From Polytrichum commune (taxonomy: Eukaryota; Streptophyta; Polytrichopsida; Polytrichales; Polytrichaceae), in assembly GCA_950295325.1 (NCBI GenBank), contig OX485807.1, positions 38,470,440-38,534,439 of the forward strand: DNA of 64,000 bases. Direction: 5' to 3'. The position numbers and the translations under genes were made by a program. Below, piece after piece: positions 11,800 to 23,965 of the stretch (position 1 is the stretch's first letter; every line of letters starts with the position of its first letter). A model generated the notes under the pieces. It was not told the origin of the DNA, searched no databases, and was given only the letters and a program-made list of their open reading frames with translations.

Positions 11800-13972
11800 T
11801 TATTTTGGAATGAAATGAGAATTTCGTATCCCGGCCTTTTACGGTGGCCATGGATTTTTCGCCACGGGTGCTACATCATCAAGAAGGCATGCATAGAGGG
11901 CATGCTTAGGGGGATTCTCCTGCCAGGGGGAACTAAACAACAAATTATGTCACAATATGCGGACGATTCCTCATTCATGGTTAGAGGAGACAAACAATAC
12001 GTGGATGAGTTGGTTAGACTGTTCACACTATTCAATGAAGCCTCGTGAATGGAAATCAGCTGGGAGAAATCGTGTGCTTGATGGTTTGATAAGTACATGC
12101 ATATACTTAAGTGGCTAGTAGTTGGATACAATTGGAGATGGGTGGAAGTAGGGGACCTCTCTAAACTCCTCATAATTTCACTTGGGCTCGACCTCAACAC
12201 CCTAGACATTGACCGATTCTTGTATGAGAAAATTTCCATGAAGCTTGATTATTGGAGTAATATGAAACTTTCTCTCGCATGGAGAGTGGTCATTTGTAAT
12301 CACGTCATGTTGTCTATCTTGTAGCTCCTTATCACAATTTTGGGTGGATCTGAGAAAATCTTAAAGAAAATTGGTGTGCTATCCGGGACTACTTCTTGTC
12401 GGGGAAGGAGTAACTCCCCTGCACTAGGGTTAGATGGAAAGAATATTGCATGAATTTTTTTTTGGGGGGGCCTTCGATTGGTAGATCCACATGCATCCAA
12501 AACTAGTCTCCTTTGCAAGTGGATTGTTTAGGTTGTAGAGCCAGGGAATCCAACCTCCAAATTCGCTTAGATATCAACTAGCTAGGTTCAATCTGCAAAG
12601 AGGTAGGAGCTAGGTTGTTAGTCTCAATTGGTTCACCAAGTGAATGTCACTAATTCATTTTAGGATCCAAGGTTGTACCCCAATGGGAATTTTACCGGCT
12701 TCTTTCATCATGTAAAAATCACCTACACCATCAGGGGACCTCAGAAAAAGGGAAAGAAAGAGGAAATCACTCTCTTCTATGGCAAAGAGGCCACACTTAG
12801 TTGGGACCCGGATTGGTGGCGAGGGGTCGAAGGCTACCGCTTCCTTAACTACACCACAAAGTTTGGTAGAGTCTTGGTTATCAATAGGATCCTTGCCATG
12901 ACTAGGGTGGTGGACAAATGGCAAGGGTACCTCCTGGGCACTTGTAAGTTGTATTGGTCCCAAGTATGGGCTCCGCTTCGCTTGAGCAAAGAGGTTGTGT
13001 TCATGTGGTTTATTTGGCACAAGGCAGTTGCGATCAACAAATGGAGGGCATGTATTGCACTGGCGTCCATCTCTAGGCAATGTGTTTTTTGCCTCCTCAA
13101 CACGGATGAATCAATTAAACATAAGTTTTGGGATTGGAGTCAACCCTGGAGAGCTTGGCGATGGGCTACCTTCATCATGCGTGAGCTTTGTGGGGTCCAG
13201 ACATGCAATTATGATAGTTTCCACTAGAAACAAGTTGTCTTTGGGGAGAGGATCCCTAAGAAGTTCACCAAGAAAATGAAGATTTGGCACCTCCTCTGTG
13301 GCATTACCTTCGTGACTATTTGGATTGAGTGAAATGATTGGGTGTTCAATCAAGAACAATGGCACGAGTCTAAGATCAAGCACCTCATTTGGAATGACCT
13401 CATTATGTACGCCAAGTTTGCATGGGAGAGGGTGGTGAAGTATGTTATGATTAGTGCATTCTTGGCCAATGCCCTCTTGCAAGGTTTTGACAATACCTGG
13501 GGCGCTAGGAATGTTGTTTGTAGACACGACAATTTGAGAATCACTTGGAATTGGAAACGTCAATGTATGCATGTTGTTTGACGCTTTGGTTACTTGGTGG
13601 CTTGGGGGTTGTCCTTGGTTTGTGGGGTGGTGGTGGTCCTTGGTTGGGTGGCTTGGGGGCTGTCCTTGGTGGGGATTTTTGGTACGTGATTATTTGTTAC
13701 ATGGTTCTTTGTTACTTTTTACATGACAGTGTGGTGGTCCTTGGTTGGGTGGCTTGGGGGTTGTCCTTGGTGGGGATGTTTGGTACTTGACTATTTATTA
13801 CCTGGTTCTTTGTTACTTTTTATATGGCATTGTGGCGTGTCCGAGGGGTTCCACCTCCCCTCCTTGGGAGCACATCTTCCTTCCTTGTTCTTTTATGCAT
13901 TTGACATTGGCCCTTTTTGGCCTCTTGTTAAAAGAAACCAATAATTTAAAAAAAAAACAACAACAAAAACAA
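11800..13972 (+). pseudogene. 5'-truncated, broken LINE (non-LTR retrotransposon)
   Basis: Reverse-transcriptase remnants run in order through several frames. The YADD catalytic motif is at 11956-11967 within SQYADDSSFMVRGD. Then come LDYWSNMKLSLAWRVV-like thumb sequence near 12250, GGLRLVDPHASKT near 12470, and a zf-RVT-like C-terminal region at about 12950-13230 (MWFIWHKAVAINKWRA, then CVFC..H). A final basic tail with QGFDNTWGARNV and WNWKRQ ends near 13580. Frameshifts and stops separate these blocks, so no protein can be made. The element ends in a G-rich 3' region and an A-rich tail at about 13948-13972, as expected for LINE insertion, and the 5' half is missing. Confidence 0.85.
13631..13832 (+). 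repeat. Two-unit tandem repeat in the LINE 3' region
   Basis: Two copies of about 101 bp (13631-13731 and 13732-13832), each starting TGGTGGTCCTTGGTTGGGTG and ending in a TTCTTTGTTACTTTTTA-like stretch. The segment is strongly G-rich on the + strand, with several GGGG and GGTGG runs. Confidence 0.8.
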
Positions 13973-14469
13973 TGGCCATGGCTATATGAAGGTTGTTTGT
14001 AACGTAGTTGTTTTTGCTCTTTAAGGTGGGGCCTGCCATTATTACCGAGGCAAAAGGAGTGACTCGGTAGTAATGTGTCTTTGTAATCCAATGAAAACTT
14101 GTTTTGTCATATGTTTGTGGTTAAGGTGAGTGGTCTTTAAAGCAACGTTTCTCACATAGCATTAGTTAGCTACTAGATAATGATCTTTTCCAAAGAATAG
14201 GCTATGCTTAAAAATTTATGATAAATTGTAGCTGCTTGGTGAAAACTTTTCAATACACACCCTTAGTGCTCCATGGGAATGGGGAATCCTAGAACTAAAG
14301 GAGGATTATATTCACCCAATACATGGTCCCACAAAATGCAGTTAGAGAGCTAAGTAATGTTATGCAAGGTTTTTGGTGATGCTTGGGTTTCTTAACATTT
14401 TTTAAAAGTTTCAAGAAAGTAGGAACATGCCCATTAGGAGTAGGCTTACAAAGACTTTTCAACAAGCTA

Positions 14470-15280
14470 TATGAGTTTTTCACATATGGCACAAAGATTT
14501 GGGGAGATGACTTGAAAAACCTTCATTAGAAGGTTTTTGAGAAGGGCATGTAGATACATTTGATGTATAGAGCCAAAGTGCATTCTACGTCAACTCATCA
14601 TATTCTAGCCAAATTTGGAGAAATTTCCATGGAATTATATGCATTTAAGCTAAATATAGGTTTTCAACAATAGCTTGCCCACCTACCTTCCTCTTCATTA
14701 GTCAATCAAGCAAGCTCGTTTTCTCAACACCTTGCCTAACAAGGATTTGACACTTGGCATAAATTGATAACCATGTGGAAGGCATAATCAGGTCACAAAT
14801 CACATTTGATGATCTCAAGAAGCTTTTTTTTGCTTAAGAATGGAACCCTTTCCATCTCTTGGGGAAGAAATTAGATTACCTTCACCTCAAGGGTTTTGTC
14901 AATTACAAATGTGAATTGTACTTGAGGCAACTTTTGACGCCCACCCAATGCAAGATCATTGCCACTTATTGCACCTTGTATCATAGACTTGCCATTGAAA
15001 TTGGATGGTGGTCAATTATCCCTATCTCTAGATTATGCCAACTTTTCTCTTATGATGTAGTTGAAAACGAGTCGCACTTTGTGTTGGAGTGTTCCCTATA
15101 CAACTCTCTTAGAGATAAGTTTTAGGAAGACACTATTTGAGAATGTAGTGCTAGGGGTCTCAAGTCTTCTTTCGATTGGACCATCAACTTGATATTAGCC
15201 TCTGTCTCACAGAGGCTATCGCACTCCGTCACTTTAGGGAATTAGCCGATTTGATAACAGGTTGATGTGCTTTTAGTCCC
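14470..15280 (+). pseudogene. Second degenerate LINE fragment
   Basis: Several frames carry the C-terminal part of a LINE polymerase: TYGTKIWGDDLKN near 14480, HHILAKFGEISMELYAF-like sequence near 14600, and an 88-codon open piece at 14859-15125 containing LGKKLDYLHLKGFVNYKCE-like sequence and ESHFVLECSLYNSLRDKF. The last is the zf-RVT-type cysteine/histidine signature. Stops interrupt the reading between blocks. It differs in sequence from the LINE at 11800, so it is probably another lineage. Non-functional. Confidence 0.75.
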
Positions 15281-16025
15281 AAAAACCTCTTGGCTTGGTA
15301 GACTTTAAAATTAATTTCATTTTTTGTTCAAATAAATTATAATGACTTTTTGTGGTCCCTGTAAATTGTCAACGTGCACTACAACATTGGGTCTTTTGGC
15401 GTCACATAGGGAGGTCCACCAACCTAAAAGTTATTAGGTAAAAACGACCACAAAATTGGTCTTTTTGTGTGTGAGAGTCTTGTGTTAAAGGAGGGTATTG
15501 TTGATCTTTTGCTGAACACTTCTTACACCGCCTTGTTGAGTGAGTACATCATATACAAAGCATTATGATTGGCCAATGCTGGCCCATTTTACTTTAATCC
15601 TTAGAAGTCCAAGAGGTCCATTATGGACATCAATGCATCATGTGAAGGTGTTTAAGGTTAGCAATTGATGTTGTAATACAAAGCAATCCAAAAAACAACC
15701 CGCTCGAATTAAACCGATTTATCAATTTTATCATTCGAATCAAAGCACATGTACAAGAAAGTCTTGAGAACTATGGGCTATGAAGAACGACTTAGATGCA
15801 AAGACTCGTCATGTATAATGTCTACATTGATGTTACGTATGACCATATTTTCATGTCCTCTATTAAACTCGTTGTGTTCAATATAGTTTCAATCCCATAG
15901 ACCAAATAGAACATTACTTCAATACTTGTTGGGAACTCATACAAGCTAGAAAAAGATTGTGTAAGCCATTAAACATTGATTGGTGCTCTTAAGGGTGGAG
16001 TCATTGTTAGGGAAAGGCCCCACTA
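15281..16025. other. Intergenic, no gene recognised
   Basis: No domain, RNA gene or clear repeat could be assigned. Confidence 0.5.
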
Positions 16026-16251
16026 CACTACACTAAATATGATATTTAGTGTGACTTACTGTTCGGAGTTACATGTTCCTGTATCTTTTTACTACTAATG
16101 TACTTATTAACCAAGTAAAGATGTTAATGTTTTATAGTGTCCAAACAACTAATTCGACCATGGTTGGTAGAAAATGAGATGCACAGTAGACAATTATAGC
16201 ATTGCGTACTTCCAAATAGTAAGTCACACTAAATATCATAGTTAGTGTAGT
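16026..16251. repeat. CACTA-like MITE copy 3 (family D), best preserved
   Basis: 226 bp. The left end is CACTACACTAAATATGATAT and the right end is its inverse (ATATCATAGTTAGTGTAGTG) with one mismatch. Inverted similarity continues inward for about 40 bp (CTTACT / AGTAAG). The interior is non-coding and matches the copies at 40 and 3154. No obvious target duplication. Confidence 0.75.
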
Positions 16252-16319
16252 GATTTCGGGGACCAAAACGGTCAATTGTTTTCTTGCTTTAGCACCACTT
16301 TGTAATCGGGCCCGAGCAC

Positions 16320-16743
16320 TTGAAATGGAGGCATCTCGATTGGTTGGATTCGGAAAACCGTGACCAAGATTTCAAGCCAAAATGATAGCCACCGTCATAG
16401 GTCTCCTTGAGCTCCTCGCATGGATTTTTTTTTTAATTGTTTTAATCACAACCCATGCAAGAGCTTGTGATATTTGGAGATAGGCGGCACCATTGCCCAA
16501 GCCAAGGACAACCTTGAGCAGTGTCCCGGGGGAGATTTTTGGACACCATCGATCAAAATGCCCTTGTTTCCAACTCCAACTGGTCACATGTTGACGTTTT
16601 CCGGTTTTCTTCTCCATTAATTTGAGGCATATTCCATAGATTCCTCAACAATGGGTGATTTTCCCGAACAACTGGTTCATCCGTAACAAGCGATTGGTTC
16701 TCCCCGTTTCTCGGCCTTGTGTCCTTAGGTAAAAAAGCGGCAC
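16320..16743 (-). repeat. Dispersed repeat family C
   Basis: Marked on the + strand by GGGGGAGATTTTTGGACAC, CCAACTCCAACTGGTCACAT, TTGAGG.ATATTCCATAGATT and AACTGGTTCATCCGTAAC. The same order is found at 19540, 24280, 46600 (opposite strand) and 56462 (opposite strand). Recurrent CCGGTT/AACTGGTT motifs are characteristic. No coding capacity seen; class unknown. Confidence 0.65.
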
Positions 16744-16746
16744 TTA

Positions 16747-17251
16747 GGGCCACTTCACACACGAGACTGAGAGGCCGTGACCACTACATTCCAAGCACTC
16801 TCATTGGTGGAAAAGACGGAGCCGGTCCAAGTTCGCTTCACACTACGCTTGAGGGACCAACGGAGTATGTGAATGCAAGATGGATGTAAAGCCTACATGG
16901 ATTCCTACATGGCATCGAATGGATCATGTTTCATGACCACTTGGATTGTTTTCAAAAACCACCTCTTGGAGGTAGGCCTAACACAAAACCAGGAGACCAT
17001 GGCACTCCGAACGCTCACAAACGTTGGTTTGTTCTATTTTATCATGCGTGAGGACCCTGCATGAATGAAAATTCATTGAAATAGCATTTGGTTGAGGGCC
17101 CGGTCACATATGACTTCACACTACAACTCGAGGGCCCGTGACCACACTACATGACTTTGGAGGTGCCTTGGGACGGCCTTTGGACACTTTCTTTTGGTCT
17201 CTCACAAAAGATTGCATGGTCACGGCTCTTGGCTCGTGTGTGAAGTGGCCC
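16747..17251 (+). mobile_element. Tourist/PIF-Harbinger-like MITE copy 2 (family B)
   Basis: 505 bp with the same GGGCCACTTCACACA-type inverted ends as the copy at 9235. Flanked by TTA on the left and TTT on the right, consistent with a slightly decayed TTA target duplication. Inserted at the edge of a family C repeat. Non-coding. Confidence 0.8.
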
Positions 17252-17254
17252 TTT

Positions 17255-18889
17255 GGCCACCAAGCCTAGAGTCTAGTAACGGTAGTACAACCCTACGTCA
17301 AGCAAAATCGTGAGTCATCTTGTAGGGGTCGGGAAGAAGAGAAGAGCACCAAACCCCATGATTGGTCTCCGTATCCCACCTTTCACAATTTCACCAACTA
17401 GCCTAGCTCCCACCTCTAGGCTCTACCAAATGGCCTCAAATGCTCCTCAACAACAACAACAACAAATAGACTATGTGTAACAACCACCAAGGCCATAAAT
17501 ATGTGCGGGATGATCGGTACCCTTGCCTCTCAAACCTACCCACAAGGATAGCCATGGATTGAATGGGCTATGTCTTTCAATGAGTTCTCTTTAGAACATT
17601 GAAATTAGCCATGTTCTTATCACGCCTAAAACGATAGAGAGCAAGACTCGTGATACCCCGTCCCCTTAAAGGTACATTGTCCTAGTAGATTAGGTTTGCC
17701 TTTTGGGGTTTCACATTGCGGGAACATTTTACCGAGGGTTCCATTTTTTTTACCCAAAGGACGTAAGGGCAATAAATGTGATGTTGAGTGTCATATGGTA
17801 GTTTATGTCGATATGGTAATTTTGTGGATGACACTTCTTATGAGTAAGTGAATGAATGTTGTCATGGACGATGGATGAGTTCATCCGTTGGCCAAAACCC
17901 TACCTTCTCTTGTCAACAACTTGTGATGGAATGTTGTCATGGATGATTGAATTTTGAATGACAAATCACTTGGTAAGTGAGAGTAATTGCAACACTGTAA
18001 TTCTATGATTCCTTGAAATTTCTTACAAGGAATAAAATTTGATGTTAGGTTAACATTTAGTGTTGGTGAAACTACACCGTGGTTTACAATTAGTGTTGAG
18101 CAAGACAATTCAAATTGGTGACACTACATATCACAATTAGTGTAGTTAATATGCACACTGAAGAACACGATATAACTTAATATTGGTAAAAGGTTATAGC
18201 AACACATAACTCTGAGCAGTAACCCACACTAATAGGACGATTTCTTGTAGCTTCCTCAAAGTTTTGACAATAATACTCTAACTCTAGGAAAATCACAACA
18301 TGTTAGAAGGGGAATTTTGACATAGAAAGAAAGGGAGAGTGTAAAACTACTCTAGGTGATGTTTGGTTTGGACTTGAGTGGCAAATACGTTTAGAGAGGG
18401 TGGGTTGTGACTCAAAATCATGATTGCAATGAGTGCAAAAGAACAAGGACATATGGAAATGCCACCAATGAGAATGAATGTGAAGCACAAGGTTTGCACA
18501 TACATATAAACATAGACCTCTAGATAAATCTAGAGCATGTTTCCACGGTTAAGAGATGCAAATACGTAAACCTTAATTTCCATATTCCTTATATTTATCT
18601 ATAATGATGTAAATGTTATTGCCCAAATCTTAATGTGTCGATTGAAACCTAACTTAAAGCTACTCTTAGAATGAATCAAATTGTAAACTAAACTATGAGT
18701 ATAACACCTTTTCTATTAATTGGTTGTTATATGCTTTGAGGCCAACTATAAATAAACATCTTAAGTTGGTCCAAACGCTCTCATAATACAATAAAAAATA
18801 TGTCTCTAGATAATCTACGAGGTGTGCCTATCACCAAAACCACGTTAAATAGTTCTATTATTGTGAGCCACATGAATTCTCTAGAGCAT
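17255..18889. other. Intergenic, no gene recognised
   Basis: Contains a short (CAA)n tract near 17450 and CACTA-like terminal fragments around 18050-18240 (CACTAATAGGA, TTAGTGTAG). No coding region supported. Confidence 0.5.
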
Positions 18890-19160
18890 ATGTTGATTCT
18901 TATAATGAGAAGTGTTGTGAAGCACAACCCACACTAAATTTCTAGTAGAAAATTAATGTGGGCCACGTGAAACTTAATGTGGATGATTATTTTAAATTTT
19001 GCTACTTTTGTTAATGTCTTCCTAAAGACTTACAGGAAGACTTGAGGTCTTGGACCCACATTAATTTCACCTTGAGTACAAAATGAACGTGGTCCACGCT
19101 AATTATTTCCACACCAATTTTCCACCCACACTAATAGGACTAGTTAGTGTAGCTATGTGC
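18890..19160. repeat. MITE-like repeat family G, copy 1
   Basis: Shares with 31498-31834 the order CACTAA..GTGTGGG-like ends, a central CTTCC..GAAGAC..GGTCTTGGACCCA stretch and a terminal CCACCCACACTAATAGGACT..TTAGTGTAGC. The ends are imperfect inverted repeats (GCTACACTAACTAGTCCTAT type). Non-coding. Confidence 0.6.
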
Positions 19161-19539
19161 TCCTAAACCCACTCGGCCATTCAATGCGCTTGTAGAAGAA
19201 GCGTGACTGAAATCATTGGTATTGAATGGAAAATTCCTAGACTAGGCATTCATATTGACATTTTGCACATTTTAAATGCTTCAATTAATTGATGTAGCCA
19301 CCTAGGGCTCCCTTTATGACTTAGGTTTGTACCTACTAGTAGTACTGCCCTAGCAACCTAATTGTTTGCCTTTCAAGACAAGGTCTCGGCCACAAAAGAA
19401 AGTTTCTTCAAATCTAAGTACAAAGTTCAAACTCAAGGGCCATGAATGCCTCTCCAAAATTGTAGCCCACACATCTTGAAGGATTCAACCCCACAATTTC
19501 ATGAGCACCCGTTCCATGCACAAAACCGGAAACCGGAAA

Positions 19540-20000
19540 CCCTAAACCTGCACTCATAGGGGAGATTTTTGGGCACAATCGGTCAAAAATCCTCATGTTT
19601 CCAAGTCCAACCGGTTACATTTGTGATTTTTATTTTTATTTCTTCCTTTATTACTTTGAGGTATATCTTATAGATTTCCTCTAAAATGATGGGTATTTAT
19701 ATGAAGTCTCTTTTCTTCTTTCTTTTTTTTGGAACAAAAGAGGCAATTATCCACTTGACTGGTTTTTCGTCAAATAGAGAGATGATCTCGCGGTTAGAAA
19801 TCAAACCGCCAACCACTCCGTTTGGTTTGAGTACCTCTCCACTATCATCCGGTAGTTTAGGGTCATCTCGGACCAATTTTTTCCTGAAGTCTTGAACTTC
19901 AACCGGTCATTTCTCAAACTCAACCGGTTCATCTGCAACTAACGGTTAGTTATCCCCGTCCATTGCATAGGGTTCCGTATGTGAGATGGAGGGATTTTTG
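19540..20000 (-). repeat. Dispersed repeat family C, split by a SINE
   Basis: Left part has GGGGAGATTTTTGGGCACAA, CCAACCGGTTACAT and GATTTCCTCTAAAATGATGG. Right part resumes with TGAAGTCTTGAACTTCAACC and CAACCGGTTCATCTGCAACT. The two halves join perfectly to the family consensus (compare 24400-24480) once the insert at 19710-19884 is ignored. Confidence 0.7.
19710..19884 (-). mobile_element. tRNA-type SINE, copy 2, nested in family C
   Basis: A 175-bp insert flanked by TGAAGTCT on both sides (19702-19709 and 19885-19892). Read on the - strand it begins near TTGGTCCGAGATGACCC, has an A box TAGTGGAGAGG and a decayed B box (GGTTTGATTTC), and ends in an A-rich tail (TTGTTCCAAAAAAAAAG). The A and B boxes are the internal RNA polymerase III promoter of tRNA-derived SINEs. 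It matches the copy at 34188. Confidence 0.82.
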
Positions 20001-20799
20001 CGTTCCTTTCTCTTTTCATTCTTTCCTCTAAGTCATTCTTGACTTCCGCTCAGTGAATGGGGAGATCCGACATTTAATGTAAAATCAGCCAAGTGAAATC
20101 GATAAACTACCGCTTTAATTTCAGCATTTTAGGCCGTATAACCGAAGGAAAAATTAAGAGTATAGGAAATCAACTGCTTTTGTAAAGTTGATGACGGTTT
20201 TTCATCCCTTCCCATTCAAGAGTGGGCGGATATTAGTTGTCCCACACCATCTCCCACCGGTTCTTAGCTGGGTCGCCCGAGGGTATCTCCAGTTATAATT
20301 GGTTCTCCCACACCTTACCTTGAATCCTTCATTTGTCTCTTTCTATCTTTAAGGGTTTACATGTACAGTGCCGCGGTTAGATTGCACCAAAGCTATCATC
20401 GCCATCCCTTTGTTAAGTTTTGTTTCAATGTTTTGTAGCGTTTATTTGATGTTTAAGTGTGTTGATTTCATATTTTTGAGTGCCTATTGATGTTTCTTGG
20501 TTGTTGTTTTCATATATTATTGAGGGTGTTTCATGTTTTCATATTTGAATAATTATGATTTCTTTCAAAATATGATTTGAAATGATCTTTTATCATACAT
20601 AGTAATCAAAGTTGAATTAGTGTGCAAATTGCCTTAAATTTAGTATGTGAACCGAGTTCTTATTTTATTTGTCAGTTTTGTAACCGATTGCTTATAAAAA
20701 CTTAGGGAAAATGAACCGAATGATATGTGGAAAGAGGGGTAAAAATCCGAGTCAACCCATAAACTCCCCGTTCATTGCTTCCACTATATAAATTAATGT

Positions 20800-21375
20800 A
20801 AATATTGTGGGGGCACTTTATCAACAAAGCATTTACATTGAAAACATTGGGGATAACATTGTGGGTGCACACTATTTACCATTCATGATATAAACATGCT
20901 CTTTCTTTAGACACCAAGATTGCCTCCTACCATGTAGCTATTTGGGCACCATGGCTAATCAAAGCTACCTTCAAGAAACACCTTTGTTTGCTTCATTGGA
21001 TGATATTTCTTTCAAATCTTTATTGTTTTTCACAAACAAAAAAATCTCTCTTTTTGGGCTTCTCATGCATTTTCTATATATACCAAGACCCCTCCAAACT
21101 TTTAGCCAGTTTGGGCGCAATGACCATTCATAAATTGAGTTTCTCTTTGTATCAAATTTTAAATATTTTACCTTGCATTTGCAAGATTTTGAAAGTGAGT
21201 TTATGCTTTTGAGATTCACATCCTCAATAGCATTTAAAGGACAAAGAAAACACAACTAGAAGTGAAAGAAATGAAACATAGGGAGTGGTTGAAGATGCAA
21301 GTGTAACTAGTTTTGCATGCTAATTTGGTGTATAATGTGGGCCACACTCTAAAGTTGTGAAGGGTAAGGATTGTT
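20800..21375 (+). repeat. Dispersed repeat family H, copy 1
   Basis: Shares a series of blocks with 31900-32405 in the same order: ATTGTGGGTGCAC, CTCTTTCTTTAGACACCAAG-like, GAGTTTATGCT, AACTAGAAGTGAAAGAA-like, GAGTG.TTGAAGAT.CAA and GTGTATAATGTGGGCCACAC-like. A short frame at 20942 is not conserved in the second copy. Unknown class. Confidence 0.55.
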
Positions 21376-23159
21376 TTAAACACGTGACCAAGAGTTGTGT
21401 GGAAAAAACAATTTTTTGCATTTCCCATAGTCATGGTTGGCGGTCCGAAGCCATGACAACAAGAAATCCAAATACACTTTATTAAAAACCATGGTCATGG
21501 GACATAGTGTAAAAGCAAACTTAGGTCACGACGTAGTGTTCTTGGTGAAATCCAAATTACTAGATTAATATAAATATTTGACACAATGACCTTCATTGTA
21601 CAATTGAGACAACCTACGTGGGTTCTTTCTCTGCAAAATCCAGGTGACCATCAAACATCATTCAATTCTGGACATGTAGAATCCCTTGTCACTTCCTCAT
21701 TCATTTTCAAACACGATCAATCTTATTTTTTATAGCCTTGTGTAAAACGAAGTGAGACCGCCTCCCATTTTCTTAACCCACCATTTTTTTTAGAACACAA
21801 TGGCCATGGTCCATAGTCACTACACTAAGTATTGTATTTAGTGTCGTATGGCATTTGTATGTCACTTTGGTAACTTTTCCAATGACCCTTCTTTCGACTA
21901 AGTTTACAAGTATTCTCATCGATGATTAAAATTTAGGCGAAATCCATGCCGATCATTGAAGCAAAGTTTGGTATTTTCTACATCCTAACGTTTGTCTAAT
22001 AAAACATTATCATGGATGATTGAAATTTGGATGAAAAATCTATTACTAAGCGACAACAATTGCAATCTATGATGCCCAAATGTTCTTACAAGGAATGACA
22101 AATAATGTTAAGATTACATCTACCGTCGGTGACACTACACGGGTGGTTGACAATTGGCATGGAGCAAGACAAATAGAATGGGTGAAACTCAATACAATAT
22201 TATAGTAGTGGAGCGTAAACAAACCCTAATTTAAAGTCACAACTCTCCACCTATTACACTCATTTATTCACCACTTGATACTTATTGTGGATGACCATCA
22301 TGGGCATGCATCATTTCATCATTTCATCCTCCCACCGACGTGCTTTGGGGCCTAGTGGGAGATGGGCTTGTATAACATGAGTCACGAGGTCGGGACTCGA
22401 CTCAAGTGGAGTGATTTAAATTTCTATATAATTAAGAAGCCGGCTCACAATGGGAGCCTCGAGTGGTGATGGGACTCAAATTTGCACCCATTTGCATGCA
22501 TAACACAACACAACACACACACACACACACATGTCGAATGGGGAATGGCCGCCCGGGTTATAATAAATTACCAAACCCTAATTGGAGATCATTGAATGTA
22601 GTTGTGGGGGATGGATCGTATATAACTTAGCTGGAGCTTGAATCACTAGGGTACATACTTAAGTTTATATCTTATGGCATCATATGGATCGGGTGTTTTC
22701 AAGCACTTATTGAGTTATTGCTTCACTCGGCCTCTTGTGCTTGTCCCTTTATTACAATTATGGTGGCCTTTTAGGACGAGATCTTGGGCCACAAGGTGGC
22801 CACTCATCAACATTTCATGTCCGAGAAATCTCATGATGGTTGTGGGATGGTCGATGAGAGAGAGAGAGACTTAGAGAGAGAGAGAGAAGTTCAAGCTTCC
22901 CTATGGTGGTTTTGTTTTCCCACACACTTGGGTTTGCAAGTAAACTAAATAGTCCTAGTAGTGTGGGTTACCTTTGGAGTTACACGTTGTTATGCCTAGT
23001 TACGGCAATAATGTCATTTTTTTATACCATAAGTTTTTTCATGTTCCTTGACGTGCAAACCACACTAATTATTTCATATAGTGAGGATGGGCTAATAGTG
23101 CATGTGGGAAATTAGTGAAGGTGATGTTAAATTTCTTTGCACTGTGAAATCAGTGCCAC
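21376..23159. other. Intergenic, no gene recognised
   Basis: About 21376-21480 is the unoccupied relative of the hAT insertion site (ACACGTGACCAAG, then GGCGGTCCGAAGCCATGACA). Further on are a CACTA-like terminus near 21820, a (CA)n tract near 22502-22531 and AG-rich runs near 22857-22888. No coding region supported. Confidence 0.5.
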
Positions 23160-23781
23160 CATAAGACTTAGGGTCTCGGGAGCTTAAAGAGTCAAAGTGT
23201 CAAAAACTCTCAATGCAAGTTTTCATCAGTTTCTTAATGGTACGAGGAGATGCCTTAGGGCAACTTCACACACGAGATTGAAAGCCCGTGACCATTACAC
23301 TTCAAGCACTTTCGCTGGTGGAAAAGCTGGAGCTGGTCCAAGTTCGCTTCACACTACGCTTGAGGGGCCAACGGAGTATGTGAATGCAAGATGGATGTAA
23401 AGTCTACATGGATTCCTACATGGCATCGTTTCATGGATCATGTTTCATGGTCACTTGGGACTATTTTCAAAAACCACCTCTTGGAGGTAGGCCTAACACA
23501 AAACCTGGAGACCATGGCACTCTGAATGCTCACAACCGTTGATGTATTCTATTTTATCATGTGTGAGGACCCACATGAATAGAAATTCATTGAAATAGCA
23601 TTTGGTTGAGGGCCCGGTCACATATGACTTCACACTACACACGAGGATCCGTGACCACGCTACATGATTTTGGGGTCGTCTTAAGAAGGTCTTTGGACAC
23701 TTTCTTTTGGACTCTCACAATTTCATGATCGCGGCTCCAGGCTCGCGTGTGAAGTGACCCTTAAGAGTGAGTGGAACCAAC

Positions 23782-23812
<31 letters not shown>

Positions 23813-23965
23813 AATCCTCTTCGAACTCACCAAAACAGATTATGCACTCTACAAACACCTTAATTTAGCACAAACTAAAAATTGCATGGAATATATGGTA
23901 AGTGAGCATGTGTTCGTGAATTTAGAATCCCTTGGTAAAATGTCGGGCCGTACTAATTTTGAGAG
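23160..23965 (+). repeat. Dispersed repeat interrupted by a MITE
   Basis: Same repeat as 4845-5100, split at GAGATGCC|TTA by the element at 23258-23760 and resuming with TTA|AGAGTGAGTGG. It includes a (GAA)n expansion at about 23780-23813. Confidence 0.7.
23258..23760 (+). mobile_element. Tourist/PIF-Harbinger-like MITE copy 3 (family B), perfect TTA duplication
   Basis: 503 bp, starting GGGCAACTTCACACACGAG and ending CTCGCGTGTGAAGTGACCC. It is flanked by TTA at 23255-23257 and 23761-23763. The matching repeat at 4845 lacks the insert and carries a single TCA at that point, so the duplication and boundaries are independently supported. Internal sequence matches the copy at 16747 in the same orientation. 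Confidence 0.88.

Noticed and set aside
12655-13080. Long - strand open frame across the LINE
   Set aside because: It is the complement of the zf-RVT coding part of the LINE and carries no domain of its own.
22360-22560. Possible LTR retrotransposon end
   Set aside because: No TG..CA-bounded direct repeat pair, primer-binding site or polyprotein motif was found nearby.
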